Program-made: the position numbers and the translations under genes
In this document: positions 1 through 6,496 of the stretch, piece by piece
Layout of the letters: every line of letters starts with the position of its first letter
Numbering within the stretch: the first letter of the stretch is position 1
DNA from: Pseudomonadota bacterium
Lineage (GTDB): Bacteria; Myxococcota; Myxococcia; Myxococcales; Myxococcaceae
NCBI GenBank assembly: GCA_023424585.1
Contig: JAFADT010000139.1
Location: 1-16,951 of the forward strand
Direction of reading: 5' to 3'
Length of the DNA stretch: 16,951 bases
The notes under the pieces: model-generated
Seen by the model: only the letters and a program-made list of their open reading frames with translations
The model's database searches: none
Told to the model about the DNA's origin: nothing

Positions 1-1142
1 ACCAGGTGCAGCGCGGCCGGGTCGGTGCCCGGCTCCGGCTCGTACGAAGCGCCCACGAAGGACGCGCCGCCGGGGACCTCGAAGAGCCGCGAGGCCGCCG
101 CCGCGACGCGCACGCGGTCCTGCGTGGTGGGGAGCTGCGCCGCCGCCGTCGTCACCGGCGCATAGCCCTCCGCTCGCGCGTAGCCGAACCCCGGCGTCGC
201 GCGCGGGCCGGTGCCCAGGTTCCAGGTGGCGAACTGCGCGAAGGCCGCGTCGAAGCTGGAGGCGAAGTCGCGGCGGAGGCAGGTGTCCAGCAGCACCGGC
301 CAGCGGGCCTCCGGCTGCCGCACGGACTCCTCCAGCAGCGCGACGAGCGCGCCGTCACCGTAGCGCTCGCCGAGGAACTGGAAGAAGAGCCCTGCCCCGT
401 AGGTGAAGCTCACGCCCGGCCCCGCCGGGTCCAGCACCAGCGTGCTGTCCGGGCTGATCATGTAGCCGCGGGTGAAGCCCTCCAGATCGTCGAGCGCGGG
501 CTCGAAGCGCTCGGTGGCCCAGACGGCGGTGCCCTCGGAGGCGATGCCGCCGAGGTCGGGCCGGTAGGCGGCCTGCACCGCGTGGAAGAACTCGTGGCTG
601 GCCAGGATCTCCACGGCCTCGGCGTCGGACGGGTAGCCGTAGCCCAGGAAGTCGTTCTCCTGGAGCATGAAGCCCGTGCAGCGCGTGGCGCCCTCCAGGC
701 AGGACTCCAGCCGGAAGGCGCCGTCACCAATGCCCGCGAAGTCCACCAGGTACACGTCGAAGCGGCCATCGCCGCCGTCGTCTCCGGCCGGATTCGCGTC
801 GTCGGGCGGCAGGCGGAAGCCCAGGCCCGCGTAGAACGTCGCCACGCGCTCGTACGTGTGCCCGACGAGCTCCACGAAGTCGGGCACGCCGTTGCCATCC
901 GCGTCCGCCGCCGGCACGGCGTGCGTGCCCAGGCGGGTGAAGTGGATGCGGAAGCGCTCACCCGGCGACAGGACGGACTCCACGGTGTCGTCGGGCTCGT
1001 AGCGGGGCGCGGGCGCGACAGGTGAGGTGGGCCGCCCGGACTCGGCGGCCAACCCCACCACGGCCTCCCGCTCGTGCGAGAGGCCGCGCGGGGTTCCCGC
1101 GCCAGCCAGCAGCAGGAACAGCGTGGGAACCCCGACGGTCAT
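1..1142 (-). CDS. Secreted HExxH zinc metalloprotease, 3' end outside window
   Basis: Probable exported zinc metallopeptidase. The 380 visible residues begin with a short hydrophobic segment (residues 4-16, VPTLFLLLAGAGT) that could be a signal peptide, although the n-region has no basic residue. A calcium-loop-like D-A-D-G-N-G motif follows at 80-85. The zinc motif H183-E-F-F-H187 sits in ASHEFFHAVQ, and the nearby ASEGTAVWATE (E203) is a candidate third ligand. This layout resembles the myxobacterial MXAN_6640-type putative metalloproteases; that comparison is from memory. The ATG at 1142-1140 overlaps the TGA of the upstream HmuY-like gene as TGATG, so translation is probably coupled and both genes share the Fur-controlled promoter. 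Inferred role: releasing haem or iron from host or prey proteins. The C-terminus lies beyond position 1. Protease call good, substrate unknown. Confidence 0.8.
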   Translation of the reverse strand, partial: MTVGVPTLFLLLAGAGTPRGLSHEREAVVGLAAESGRPTSPVAPAPRYEPDDTVESVLSPGERFRIHFTRLGTHAVPAADADGNGVPDFVELVGHTYERVATFYAGLGFRLPPDDANPAGDDGGDGRFDVYLVDFAGIGDGAFRLESCLEGATRCTGFMLQENDFLGYGYPSDAEAVEILASHEFFHAVQAAYRPDLGGIASEGTAVWATERFEPALDDLEGFTRGYMISPDSTLVLDPAGPGVSFTYGAGLFFQFLGERYGDGALVALLEESVRQPEARWPVLLDTCLRRDFASSFDAAFAQFATWNLGTGPRATPGFGYARAEGYAPVTTAAAQLPTTQDRVRVAAAASRLFEVPGGASFVGASYEPEPGTDPAALHL

Positions 1143-2170
1143 CACGGCAGGTAGGCCCACCGCAGGCGGATGGAGCCCGCGCTCGTCGACGAGCTGACCT
1201 TGCCCGTCGTGTTGCACTCCGTCTGCGCCGTGGGCTCGTAGTAGCCCTTGACCTGCACCTTCACGTGACGGCCGTCCGCCAGCTGGAGGATGTAGACCTT
1301 GTCCGTCATCTGGAGGCACTGGGCGTAGGTCCAGAACGAGAGCGTCTGGGTCGCCGGGCTGCCGAGGCCCCAGTCATCCGCGTGGAACTCGCAGGTGTCG
1401 GGGGAGTAGTAGTCCTCCGCCACGAACTGCGCATCGGCGGGCACGGACGTCACCGACTCGAAGGTCGTGCCGTCCGGCGTCTGCGCCACCGTCACGCACG
1501 ACGGGCCGGACACGCCGCTGTTGAAGCGGACGACGTAGCGGCGCACCGCGACGTCCCACGCCGTCGAGTTCAGCGCGGCCTGATCATCGATGGCCACCTT
1601 CTCAAGGCCCGTCGCCGTGAAGCGCGCGTAGGTGTACGACTCCGGCACGCTCGTCCCCCCCGCGCGGCCGTCCAGGAACGTGAGGAACTCGCCCTGCGTC
1701 GTGCCCTCTTCGGTCACCCCGCCGGTGGCGACGACCGTGCGCAGCCGGAGCGCGTCGATGCTCTGCTCCGTGCAGGCCACCGCGCTGCCGGAGCACACCT
1801 GCGTGCCCGCGTCGATCTCCGTGCCCGCGTCGGTCTCCGTCCCGGCGTCGGTCTCCGTCCCCGCATCCGTGCCCGTCCCGGCGTCGGTCTCCGTGCCGGC
1901 GTCGGTGCCCGCGTCCGTCTCACCGCCGGTGCCCGCGTCGGTCTCCGTGTCATCGGGCGGCGTCAGGGTGCGCAGCTCGCACTTCTTGTCCGCGTTGCAG
2001 GCCCAGGCCTGGCCCTGGGGGGCCACTCCCTGGTCGCGACAGTCGAACGCGTCCACGCACTCATCGCTGCTGCATCCCGGCGCCGCCGCCGCCAGCGCGA
2101 GGGCCGCCAGGGCCCCCATGCCGAACCACCGCGCGCCGCTCTTCCGGACCACCCCTCCAGGGTTGCTCAT
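1142..2170 (-). CDS. HmuY-like haem-binding lipoprotein
   Basis: Probable outer-membrane or surface lipoprotein of the HmuY family, whose characterised member in Porphyromonas gingivalis binds haem. Residues 1-32 form a lipoprotein signal ending at Cys33 (AAPGC). Residues 78-123 are a low-complexity spacer with eight DAGT units. The HmuY hallmark WDVAVRRYVVRFNSGVSG is at 205-222, followed by YILQLADG (293-300) and KVQVKGYY (304-311), which match the family's C-terminal strands. The ATG at 2170 (342 residues) is chosen because AAAGGTGA lies 8 nt upstream; a GTG at 2179 falls inside that ribosome-binding site. A Fur-type operator overlaps the promoter. The gene overlaps the downstream metalloprotease by TGATG. 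No TonB-dependent receptor is visible. Family call is fairly sure; haem binding by this protein is inferred. Confidence 0.82.
   Translation of the reverse strand: MSNPGGVVRKSGARWFGMGALAALALAAAAPGCSSDECVDAFDCRDQGVAPQGQAWACNADKKCELRTLTPPDDTETDAGTGGETDAGTDAGTETDAGTGTDAGTETDAGTETDAGTEIDAGTQVCSGSAVACTEQSIDALRLRTVVATGGVTEEGTTQGEFLTFLDGRAGGTSVPESYTYARFTATGLEKVAIDDQAALNSTAWDVAVRRYVVRFNSGVSGPSCVTVAQTPDGTTFESVTSVPADAQFVAEDYYSPDTCEFHADDWGLGSPATQTLSFWTYAQCLQMTDKVYILQLADGRHVKVQVKGYYEPTAQTECNTTGKVSSSTSAGSIRLRWAYLP
1802..1939 (-). repeat. Coding repeat for eight DAGT units
   Basis: In-frame repeat within the HmuY-like lipoprotein. Most units are 18 bp (T-E-T-D-A-G), with one 12-bp and one 24-bp spacing. 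It encodes an acidic, flexible tether between the lipidated Cys and the folded domain. Such Asp/Ala/Gly/Thr spacers are common in myxobacterial lipoproteins. Copy number could change by slippage without breaking the frame. Confidence 0.85.
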
Positions 2171-2227
2171 CGTCGTCACCTTTCGATGCGGAGATCCGCC
2201 ATCGTTCGTAGGGGACGATCTCTATTC

Positions 2228-2246
2228 GATAACGATTCTCATTTTC
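2228..2246 (-). promoter_or_regulatory. Fur box overlapping the HmuY gene promoter
   Basis: GATAACGATTCTCATTTTC matches the classical 19-bp Fur consensus GATAATGATAATCATTATC at 15 of 19 positions. It lies in a conspicuously AT-rich stretch (about 2220-2267) of an otherwise very GC-rich sequence. On the transcribed strand a possible -35 TTGAAA precedes ATAGAG by 17 nt, so the box covers the -35 and spacer, as expected for iron-dependent repression. It is about 58 nt upstream of the HmuY-like ATG. Promoter hexamers are tentative; the Fur box is strong. Confidence 0.78.
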
Positions 2247-2266
2247 AATATCGTTCATTCAATTTT

Positions 2267-4543
2267 TCAGGCGGAAGTGTCGCCGGGCGACTTCGGGGCG
2301 TTGTGGGCGGACAGGCGCGGCGCGCCGCCAGGGCCCAGGAGGCCCTGCATGGCGTCGAAGAGGTTGAGGTTGGAGCCGCTGGGGAGGAAGACGACCTTGT
2401 CCAGGCCTCCGACGACGGCGGCCTGGGCCTGCGCGGCCACGGCCTTCACGAAGTTCTCCCCTCCGCCCAGGGCCTCCACGCGCTGGCGGAACTGGGCGGC
2501 CTCCACCTCCGCGAGGCGCGACTGGCGCTCCACCTCCAGGTTGTCGAGGCGCTGCTGGCGCTCCAGGGCCACCTGGGTGCTGAGGCGCTCGCGCTCGGCC
2601 TCCGCCTCGGAGCGGATGCGCGAGGCACGGGCGTCGGACTCGGCGCGGGCCAGGGCCTCCTCGCTCTCCACGCGGGCGCGCTCCAACTGGGCCTCCGCCT
2701 CCACCTTGGCGCGGCTGAGCATCTCCAGTTGGTGGTTGCGGTTCTGCAATTCGATGAGGGATTGGCGCTCCGCCTCCGACTTGCGGTGGCTGGCGATGTC
2801 CGCGAGCTGCTTCTCCTCCTCGCTGCGGATGCGCTTGAGCTCCGCGGCGGCCTGGGCCTCCTGGCGCGAGGCGTCCAGCTGGATCTGGATGTTGGTGTCG
2901 ATGGCCTCGCGCAGCTTCAGGGCGGTCTTCTCGTCGACGGGGGCGATGTCCTTGATGTCGATGTCGATGATGCGCAGCTGGTTCTCGGAGAAGAGGCGGT
3001 CCTTGCGCGCGCGGCCCGCGTCGTCCATGCCGAAGATGGCGCGGCGGATGAGCACGCTGGCGTTCTTGTGGAAGGTCTCGAACTCGTTCTCCGCGGCGAC
3101 CTGGCGGATGCGCGACGCGAGGTTCTCACACACGTATCCGATGAAGTCGTTCACCCGGAAGATGGCCTTGTCCTTCTCCGGGTCTCCCTGCACGTCGAAC
3201 TGCCATTTGTATGAGAGCTTGATGCGCAGCCGTGCGTGGTCGCGCGTGGCCACCTCGAACAGGTCCGTGGCGAAGTCCGGCCCCAGCCGCAGCATCAGCA
3301 CCTTGAGCTGGCGCGGGCGCTTGGGCGTGCTGCCGGACAGGTCCAGCACGGTGACGTCCTCGTAGGGGCGCAGCATCACCTTCGCGGGGCCGAACTCCAC
3401 GCGCGCGTGGTTGGTCTCGAAGTCGTTGATGAGGACCGCCGTGTTGTCCTCGATGCGCAGCACGATGGCGCGCGTGCGGTCCCCCTTCTCCGGCGCGCTC
3501 GTGGGGCGCGGCGCGCGGGCGTCCTTCGCCTCCGCGGGCGGCGGGGGCGGCGCGAGTCCCAGCAGCGCCTCCGCGTCCGGGGACAGGCGCTTCTCGTGCA
3601 GCTCCTGGTGCGCCTCCGGCATGAACTGGCATGGGCCCTGGACCAGCGACACCTTGCCGGAGCGCAGGTCGCGCACGTACAGGCCCTCCCCCTGCCCCAG
3701 CGACAGCGCGGCGATCTCGCGGTGGATGAGGACCTTCTCGCTGGGCACATAGGTGCGCGGGCCCCGGACGATCCACGTGTCGCCGGCCTTGCGCGCGCGG
3801 GGCTCGCCGCCCTCGGTCTCGGAGAGGTCATCCAGGGCCTGGAGCTTCAGCCCCTGGAGCTCCGACAGGACGTGCTTGCGGCGCACGTCCCCTTCCAGCG
3901 CCTCGCCGGGCTCCAGGAAGAAGACATCCGGCCCGGAGACCACCTTGCGGCGGCCCTCCTGGACGCGGCCGGTGGCGCGGTCCACCGGGTTGAGGATGAC
4001 GCAGTACTCGGTCTCCTTGAGGACGCGGGCCTTCTCCAGCGACACGACGGAGACGGACTCGCCCGGCACGTAGCGGCCGGGGCCGCGCACCAGCCACTCG
4101 TCACCGGCCTCGCGGCGGCGGGGCGCGTCCGGGAGGTGCGTGTCGATGAAGGCGGTGAGCGCGCGCAGCCGCAGCGCCTCGGACACGCCCAGGACGTACT
4201 CCGGGACGATGTCGCCCTCCAGCTCCTCGCCGGGGTACAGCGGGAACACCTTCGGGCCCACGCGGACCTCCCGGTCGCCCACGGCGACGCGGGCCTGGCC
4301 GAACTCGTCGAGCGCCACCTGGCCGTCCACGCGGACCACGGGGTTGCGGACCACGCACCAGCTTCCGGCGCCCAGCTCCACCATCCGCTCCTTCGCCACG
4401 AGCGTCAGGTGCGCCTCCAGCGTCAGCACGCGCGGGCCGACTTCCATGAGCACGACGCCGCGGTTGGCGTCCTCGATGTAGGCGTACTCGCGGTTCTTCA
4501 GGGAGATGCGCTGGATGGCTTCAGTGGTGGGGGAGGAAGGCAC
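2267..4543 (-). CDS. Major vault protein (MVP) homologue
   Basis: Homologue of eukaryotic MVP, the shell protein of the vault ribonucleoprotein. Residues about 1-330 are MVP-type repeats: FPLYPGEELEGDI (100-112), AGDEWLVRGPGRYVP (146-160), a second FFLEPGEALEGDV (208-220), and AGDTWIVRGPRTYVPS (253-268). A Pro/Ala-rich linker (331-353) precedes one more repeat. The SPFH-like shoulder starts near 415 (LGPDFATDLFEV, DHARLRIKLSYKWQFDV) and runs to about 540. A long charged cap helix (about 541-690) leads to a cap ring with VVFLPSGSNLNLFDAMQGLLG (717-737), very like the human ITDGSTPINLFNTAFGLLG as I recall it. At 758 residues it is shorter than human MVP (893) and seems to lack about two repeats. 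The start is a GTG; the site upstream (AGCAGG) is weak. No PARP4 or TEP1 homologue is nearby. Cytoplasmic; cellular role unknown. Confidence 0.93.
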   Translation of the reverse strand: MPSSPTTEAIQRISLKNREYAYIEDANRGVVLMEVGPRVLTLEAHLTLVAKERMVELGAGSWCVVRNPVVRVDGQVALDEFGQARVAVGDREVRVGPKVFPLYPGEELEGDIVPEYVLGVSEALRLRALTAFIDTHLPDAPRRREAGDEWLVRGPGRYVPGESVSVVSLEKARVLKETEYCVILNPVDRATGRVQEGRRKVVSGPDVFFLEPGEALEGDVRRKHVLSELQGLKLQALDDLSETEGGEPRARKAGDTWIVRGPRTYVPSEKVLIHREIAALSLGQGEGLYVRDLRSGKVSLVQGPCQFMPEAHQELHEKRLSPDAEALLGLAPPPPPAEAKDARAPRPTSAPEKGDRTRAIVLRIEDNTAVLINDFETNHARVEFGPAKVMLRPYEDVTVLDLSGSTPKRPRQLKVLMLRLGPDFATDLFEVATRDHARLRIKLSYKWQFDVQGDPEKDKAIFRVNDFIGYVCENLASRIRQVAAENEFETFHKNASVLIRRAIFGMDDAGRARKDRLFSENQLRIIDIDIKDIAPVDEKTALKLREAIDTNIQIQLDASRQEAQAAAELKRIRSEEEKQLADIASHRKSEAERQSLIELQNRNHQLEMLSRAKVEAEAQLERARVESEEALARAESDARASRIRSEAEAERERLSTQVALERQQRLDNLEVERQSRLAEVEAAQFRQRVEALGGGENFVKAVAAQAQAAVVGGLDKVVFLPSGSNLNLFDAMQGLLGPGGAPRLSAHNAPKSPGDTSA

Positions 4544-4683
4544 GGGGCACCTGCTCGGGCTGGGAGGTTCAGCCGCGAGTCATTGCGAGTCCCGTGCCTC
4601 GCCCCTCCGCCCTGGAACAGGCCCGCGCTGCGCCGGACTGGAGCGAACGCTTGCGCCAATCCGGCGCGCGGTGCTCCAGACTG

Positions 4684-4774
4684 GAACGCCTGGTGTGACT
4701 GAACGCCTGGTCCGCTTCCGCCGCGGAGGTCATCGGGTTCCCCGATCCTGCTCGCGATGCCGAATTGCTCGCGA
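4684..4774. repeat. Two short direct-repeat pairs with the same 17-nt period
   Basis: GAACGCCTGGT occurs at 4684-4694 and 4701-4711. TGCTCGCGA occurs at 4749-4757 and 4766-4774. Both pairs are spaced exactly 17 nt start to start. They could be tandem protein-binding sites upstream of the MVP gene, or chance. Confidence 0.35.
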
Positions 4775-4911
4775 GGGCGCGACGCACTCCATCCGGCGGG
4801 TGGATCGTGCAGCTCACGGATGCACCGCTCGATTACGACAATCCCGCCCACCTGGACGCGCTTCAGCGGGCCTACGAGCGCTTCCCTGCCATCGGCGGGC
4901 GCACAGCGCCG
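4699..4911 (+). pseudogene. Possible relic of a coding sequence, no proper start
   Basis: An open stretch of 70 codons between a TGA at 4696-4698 and a TGA at 4909-4911 reads like protein. It contains GFPDPARDAELLARARR, then GGWIVQLTDAPLDYDNPAHL and DALQRAYERFPAIGG. It has no ATG; the only GTG (4807) would leave 34 residues. Codon third positions are less G/C-biased than in neighbouring genes, as expected of decaying sequence. I do not recognise the family. It may instead be chance open frame. Confidence 0.25.
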
Positions 4912-4979
4912 TGACCTTGCTTCCCGACTGAGAACAGCTGCCCTGCCGGCCCGGACAGCTGTCCCGGTCCATCTCCTGC

Positions 4980-5669
4980 TCAGCCGCGCGCGGCGCGGGC
5001 GTCGCGGCCCCGGGCGCGGGCGGCCTTGGAAAGCACATCGCTCCCCTTCTCCTCGCCCTTCATCCATGCCTTCATCGCCGGCACCACCTGCTTGCTCCAG
5101 GCGCGGCCCGCGCGCACGGCCAGGAAGTCCTGCACCAGCGTGTCCACGATGGCGGAGAGCTGCTCCGTCAACTCCAGACGCTCGGAGAGCTGATCATCCT
5201 CTTCCTCCGTCAGGAGCGCGGGCAGCTTCGCGGCGCGGATGTCCAGGAACTCGGAATCCAGGGTGACTTCGTATTCGCGCTCGCCGTGCGACAGGCGCAG
5301 CCGCGCCTGCGACACCAGGAGGCCCCGGTCCAGCGAGTGGCGCACGTTCTCCGAGTACGGCGCCAGCGTACCCTTGGCGCTCATCTCCGTGACGTCGCCG
5401 GCCACGCCGCGCAGCACCACCTTGCCCAGGAAGAGCACCCCCACGCCCGCGCCGTCGTACTCGACCAGCGGGTCGCCCGACTCGGAGCGCCACAGGAGCC
5501 ACGTCATGAACTCGCGGCCCAGGTAGGCCCGGCCGCGCAGGAGCTGTTCGCGCGCCTTGCCCTTCTCGACCTCGGCCTCGTCCTTCTCCTCCTCCGTCGC
5601 GACGCCGTCCACGCCCACGTCGCCCCGGGCGAACGCCGCCTCTTCCCTCGCCTGCTCACGCCTCGCCAT
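4980..5669 (-). CDS. RdgC-like protein, C-terminal half
   Basis: A 229-residue protein that aligns by eye with the C-terminal part of RdgC. SLDRGLLVSQARLRL, then EREYEVTLDSEFLDIRAAKLP, then a helical tail ERLELTEQLSAIVDTLVQDFL, correspond to E. coli HIEAGKVVTKLAL, the SLKRLKFCDELRD segment and the MTGELAALIQNLIEGLGG tail. REFMTWLLWRSESGD near residue 50 resembles deltaproteobacterial RdgC-type proteins. The first 40 residues are charged and probably disordered; the last 25 are basic (Lys/Arg/Ala) and may bind DNA. The ATG at 5669 is chosen for its strong GGAGG 7 nt upstream. It starts inside the 3' end of the N-terminal-half gene (14-bp overlap, different frame), so the two are co-translated. 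RdgC is a ring-forming DNA-binding modulator of RecA; here the two halves would have to assemble. Confidence 0.68.
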   Translation of the reverse strand: MARREQAREEAAFARGDVGVDGVATEEEKDEAEVEKGKAREQLLRGRAYLGREFMTWLLWRSESGDPLVEYDGAGVGVLFLGKVVLRGVAGDVTEMSAKGTLAPYSENVRHSLDRGLLVSQARLRLSHGEREYEVTLDSEFLDIRAAKLPALLTEEEDDQLSERLELTEQLSAIVDTLVQDFLAVRAGRAWSKQVVPAMKAWMKGEEKGSDVLSKAARARGRDARAARG

Positions 5670-6306
5670 GGGCGCCCTCCACCGAAGCCGTCGCCGGCAG
5701 GTCCATGCCAATGAGCTCCGCCGTGGGGCCCAGGGCCTTCTCGTCGATGCCCGCTCGCTGCGCCATGGACGCGGGCGTGATGCCAATCACCTTCACCGCC
5801 AGGGCGCCTTCCAGCGCCACGCAGATCTCATCCACCGTCTTGCGCGACGCGGCCCAGACCTGCACCGCGTGCGTCTTCAGGTTCCACGTCACGTCCAGCA
5901 CGCTGGTGCGCGGCACCGCCCGCTGACGCAGGAGCTGCTTGAGCTCCGCGCGCTGCTTGTTCTTCTCCGCGCGCGCGGGCGGCCGGCCGTTCTCCTTGCT
6001 GAAGGCGGCGGCCCACTTGTCCAGCTCCGACTTCATCATCGACGCGGGCACCTTCAGCGTGTCGATGCGGAACGCGAACAGGGCGTACTCGCCGTAGAAG
6101 AGGTTTCCGGTCGCGAACTCGGAGGACTCGGGGTTCTCCAGCTCCACGAAGCCCGCGGACCGCTCCTCCTCGGAGCGGCGGTCGATGGGCTCGAACGCAT
6201 GGGACTTGAGGCCCTTGGTCAGCCAGCGCTTGACGTCGGACGGCGCATCCTTGGCCGGTTCGGTCCGGAAGCGCGAAAAGGTCACGGCACCACGTAGGAC
6301 AGGCAT
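5656..6306 (-). CDS. RdgC-like protein, N-terminal half
   Basis: A 216-residue protein resembling the N-terminal part of RdgC, the recombination-associated DNA-binding protein. Shared features are an opening strand MPVLRGAVTFSRF, a region equivalent to E. coli GWVPPMGSH (here SAGFVELENPESSEF), LKVPASMMKSELDKW, a basic helix with GRPPARAEKNKQRAELKQLL, and RAVPRTSVLDVTWNLKTHAVQVWAAS. E. coli RdgC is 303 residues in one chain; here the family is divided between this gene and the next, which overlaps it by 14 bp. The ATG at 6306 is used because the frame upstream does not look coding and the divergent dacB-like gene lies beyond; no strong ribosome-binding site is visible. Split RdgC is inferred from remembered family sequences. 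Confidence 0.7.
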   Translation of the reverse strand: MPVLRGAVTFSRFRTEPAKDAPSDVKRWLTKGLKSHAFEPIDRRSEEERSAGFVELENPESSEFATGNLFYGEYALFAFRIDTLKVPASMMKSELDKWAAAFSKENGRPPARAEKNKQRAELKQLLRQRAVPRTSVLDVTWNLKTHAVQVWAASRKTVDEICVALEGALAVKVIGITPASMAQRAGIDEKALGPTAELIGMDLPATASVEGAHGEA

Positions 6307-6387
6307 GGGGCGCGGCAGGATGGGGGGCCTGTGACGCCGCGTCAAGGCACTCGGTGTGGCTGGACGACGCGGACCGGGAATAGCCCT

Positions 6388-6411
6388 CGCGCGGGGCCGT
6401 TTGCCCGCGCG
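6388..6411. other. GC-rich hairpin in the divergent promoter region
   Basis: A perfect 8-bp inverted repeat, CGCGCGGG (6388-6395) and CCCGCGCG (6404-6411), with an 8-nt loop. It lies between the leftward RdgC-like genes and the rightward dacB-like gene. It could be an operator or a leader hairpin of dacB, but GC-rich inverted repeats are frequent in such DNA. Confidence 0.35.
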
Positions 6412-6496
6412 CCGTCCAACCGTGCACGCCTCCGCCCCACCCCGCTGGCGGGAATCCATGACACTCCCTGGCACGCGACATACGGTGGCCGCCGCC

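Larger units (their letters stand above)
4544..4979. other. 436-bp intergenic region upstream of the MVP gene
   Basis: No intact gene is convincing here. It must hold the leftward MVP promoter, but I see no clear -35/-10 pair. It contains two short direct repeats, each with a 17-nt period, a possible gene relic on the plus strand, and a 12-bp palindrome GGACAGCTGTCC at 4953-4964 just past the end of the RdgC C-terminal gene. The palindrome is not followed by a T-run on either strand, so it is not a clear terminator. Confidence 0.6.

Noticed and set aside
1802..1939. CRISPR-like or tandem-repeat array
   Set aside because: The repeats are in frame within the lipoprotein, encode DAGT units and have no unique spacers.
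2267..3330. MVP gene read as a stomatin/flotillin-type SPFH membrane protein
   Set aside because: There is no membrane segment, and the N-terminal vault repeats and cap-ring motif are specific to MVP.
6..4702. Long plus-strand open frames opposite the metalloprotease, HmuY and MVP genes (339, 730, 577 and 488 codons)
   Set aside because: They are Arg/Ala/Val/His-rich mirror translations of high-GC coding sequence, with no domain, no sensible start site, and they span several real genes.
4953..4964. GGACAGCTGTCC palindrome as a terminator for the RdgC-like genes
   Set aside because: The loop is only four bases, the continuous stem is four pairs, and no T-run follows.
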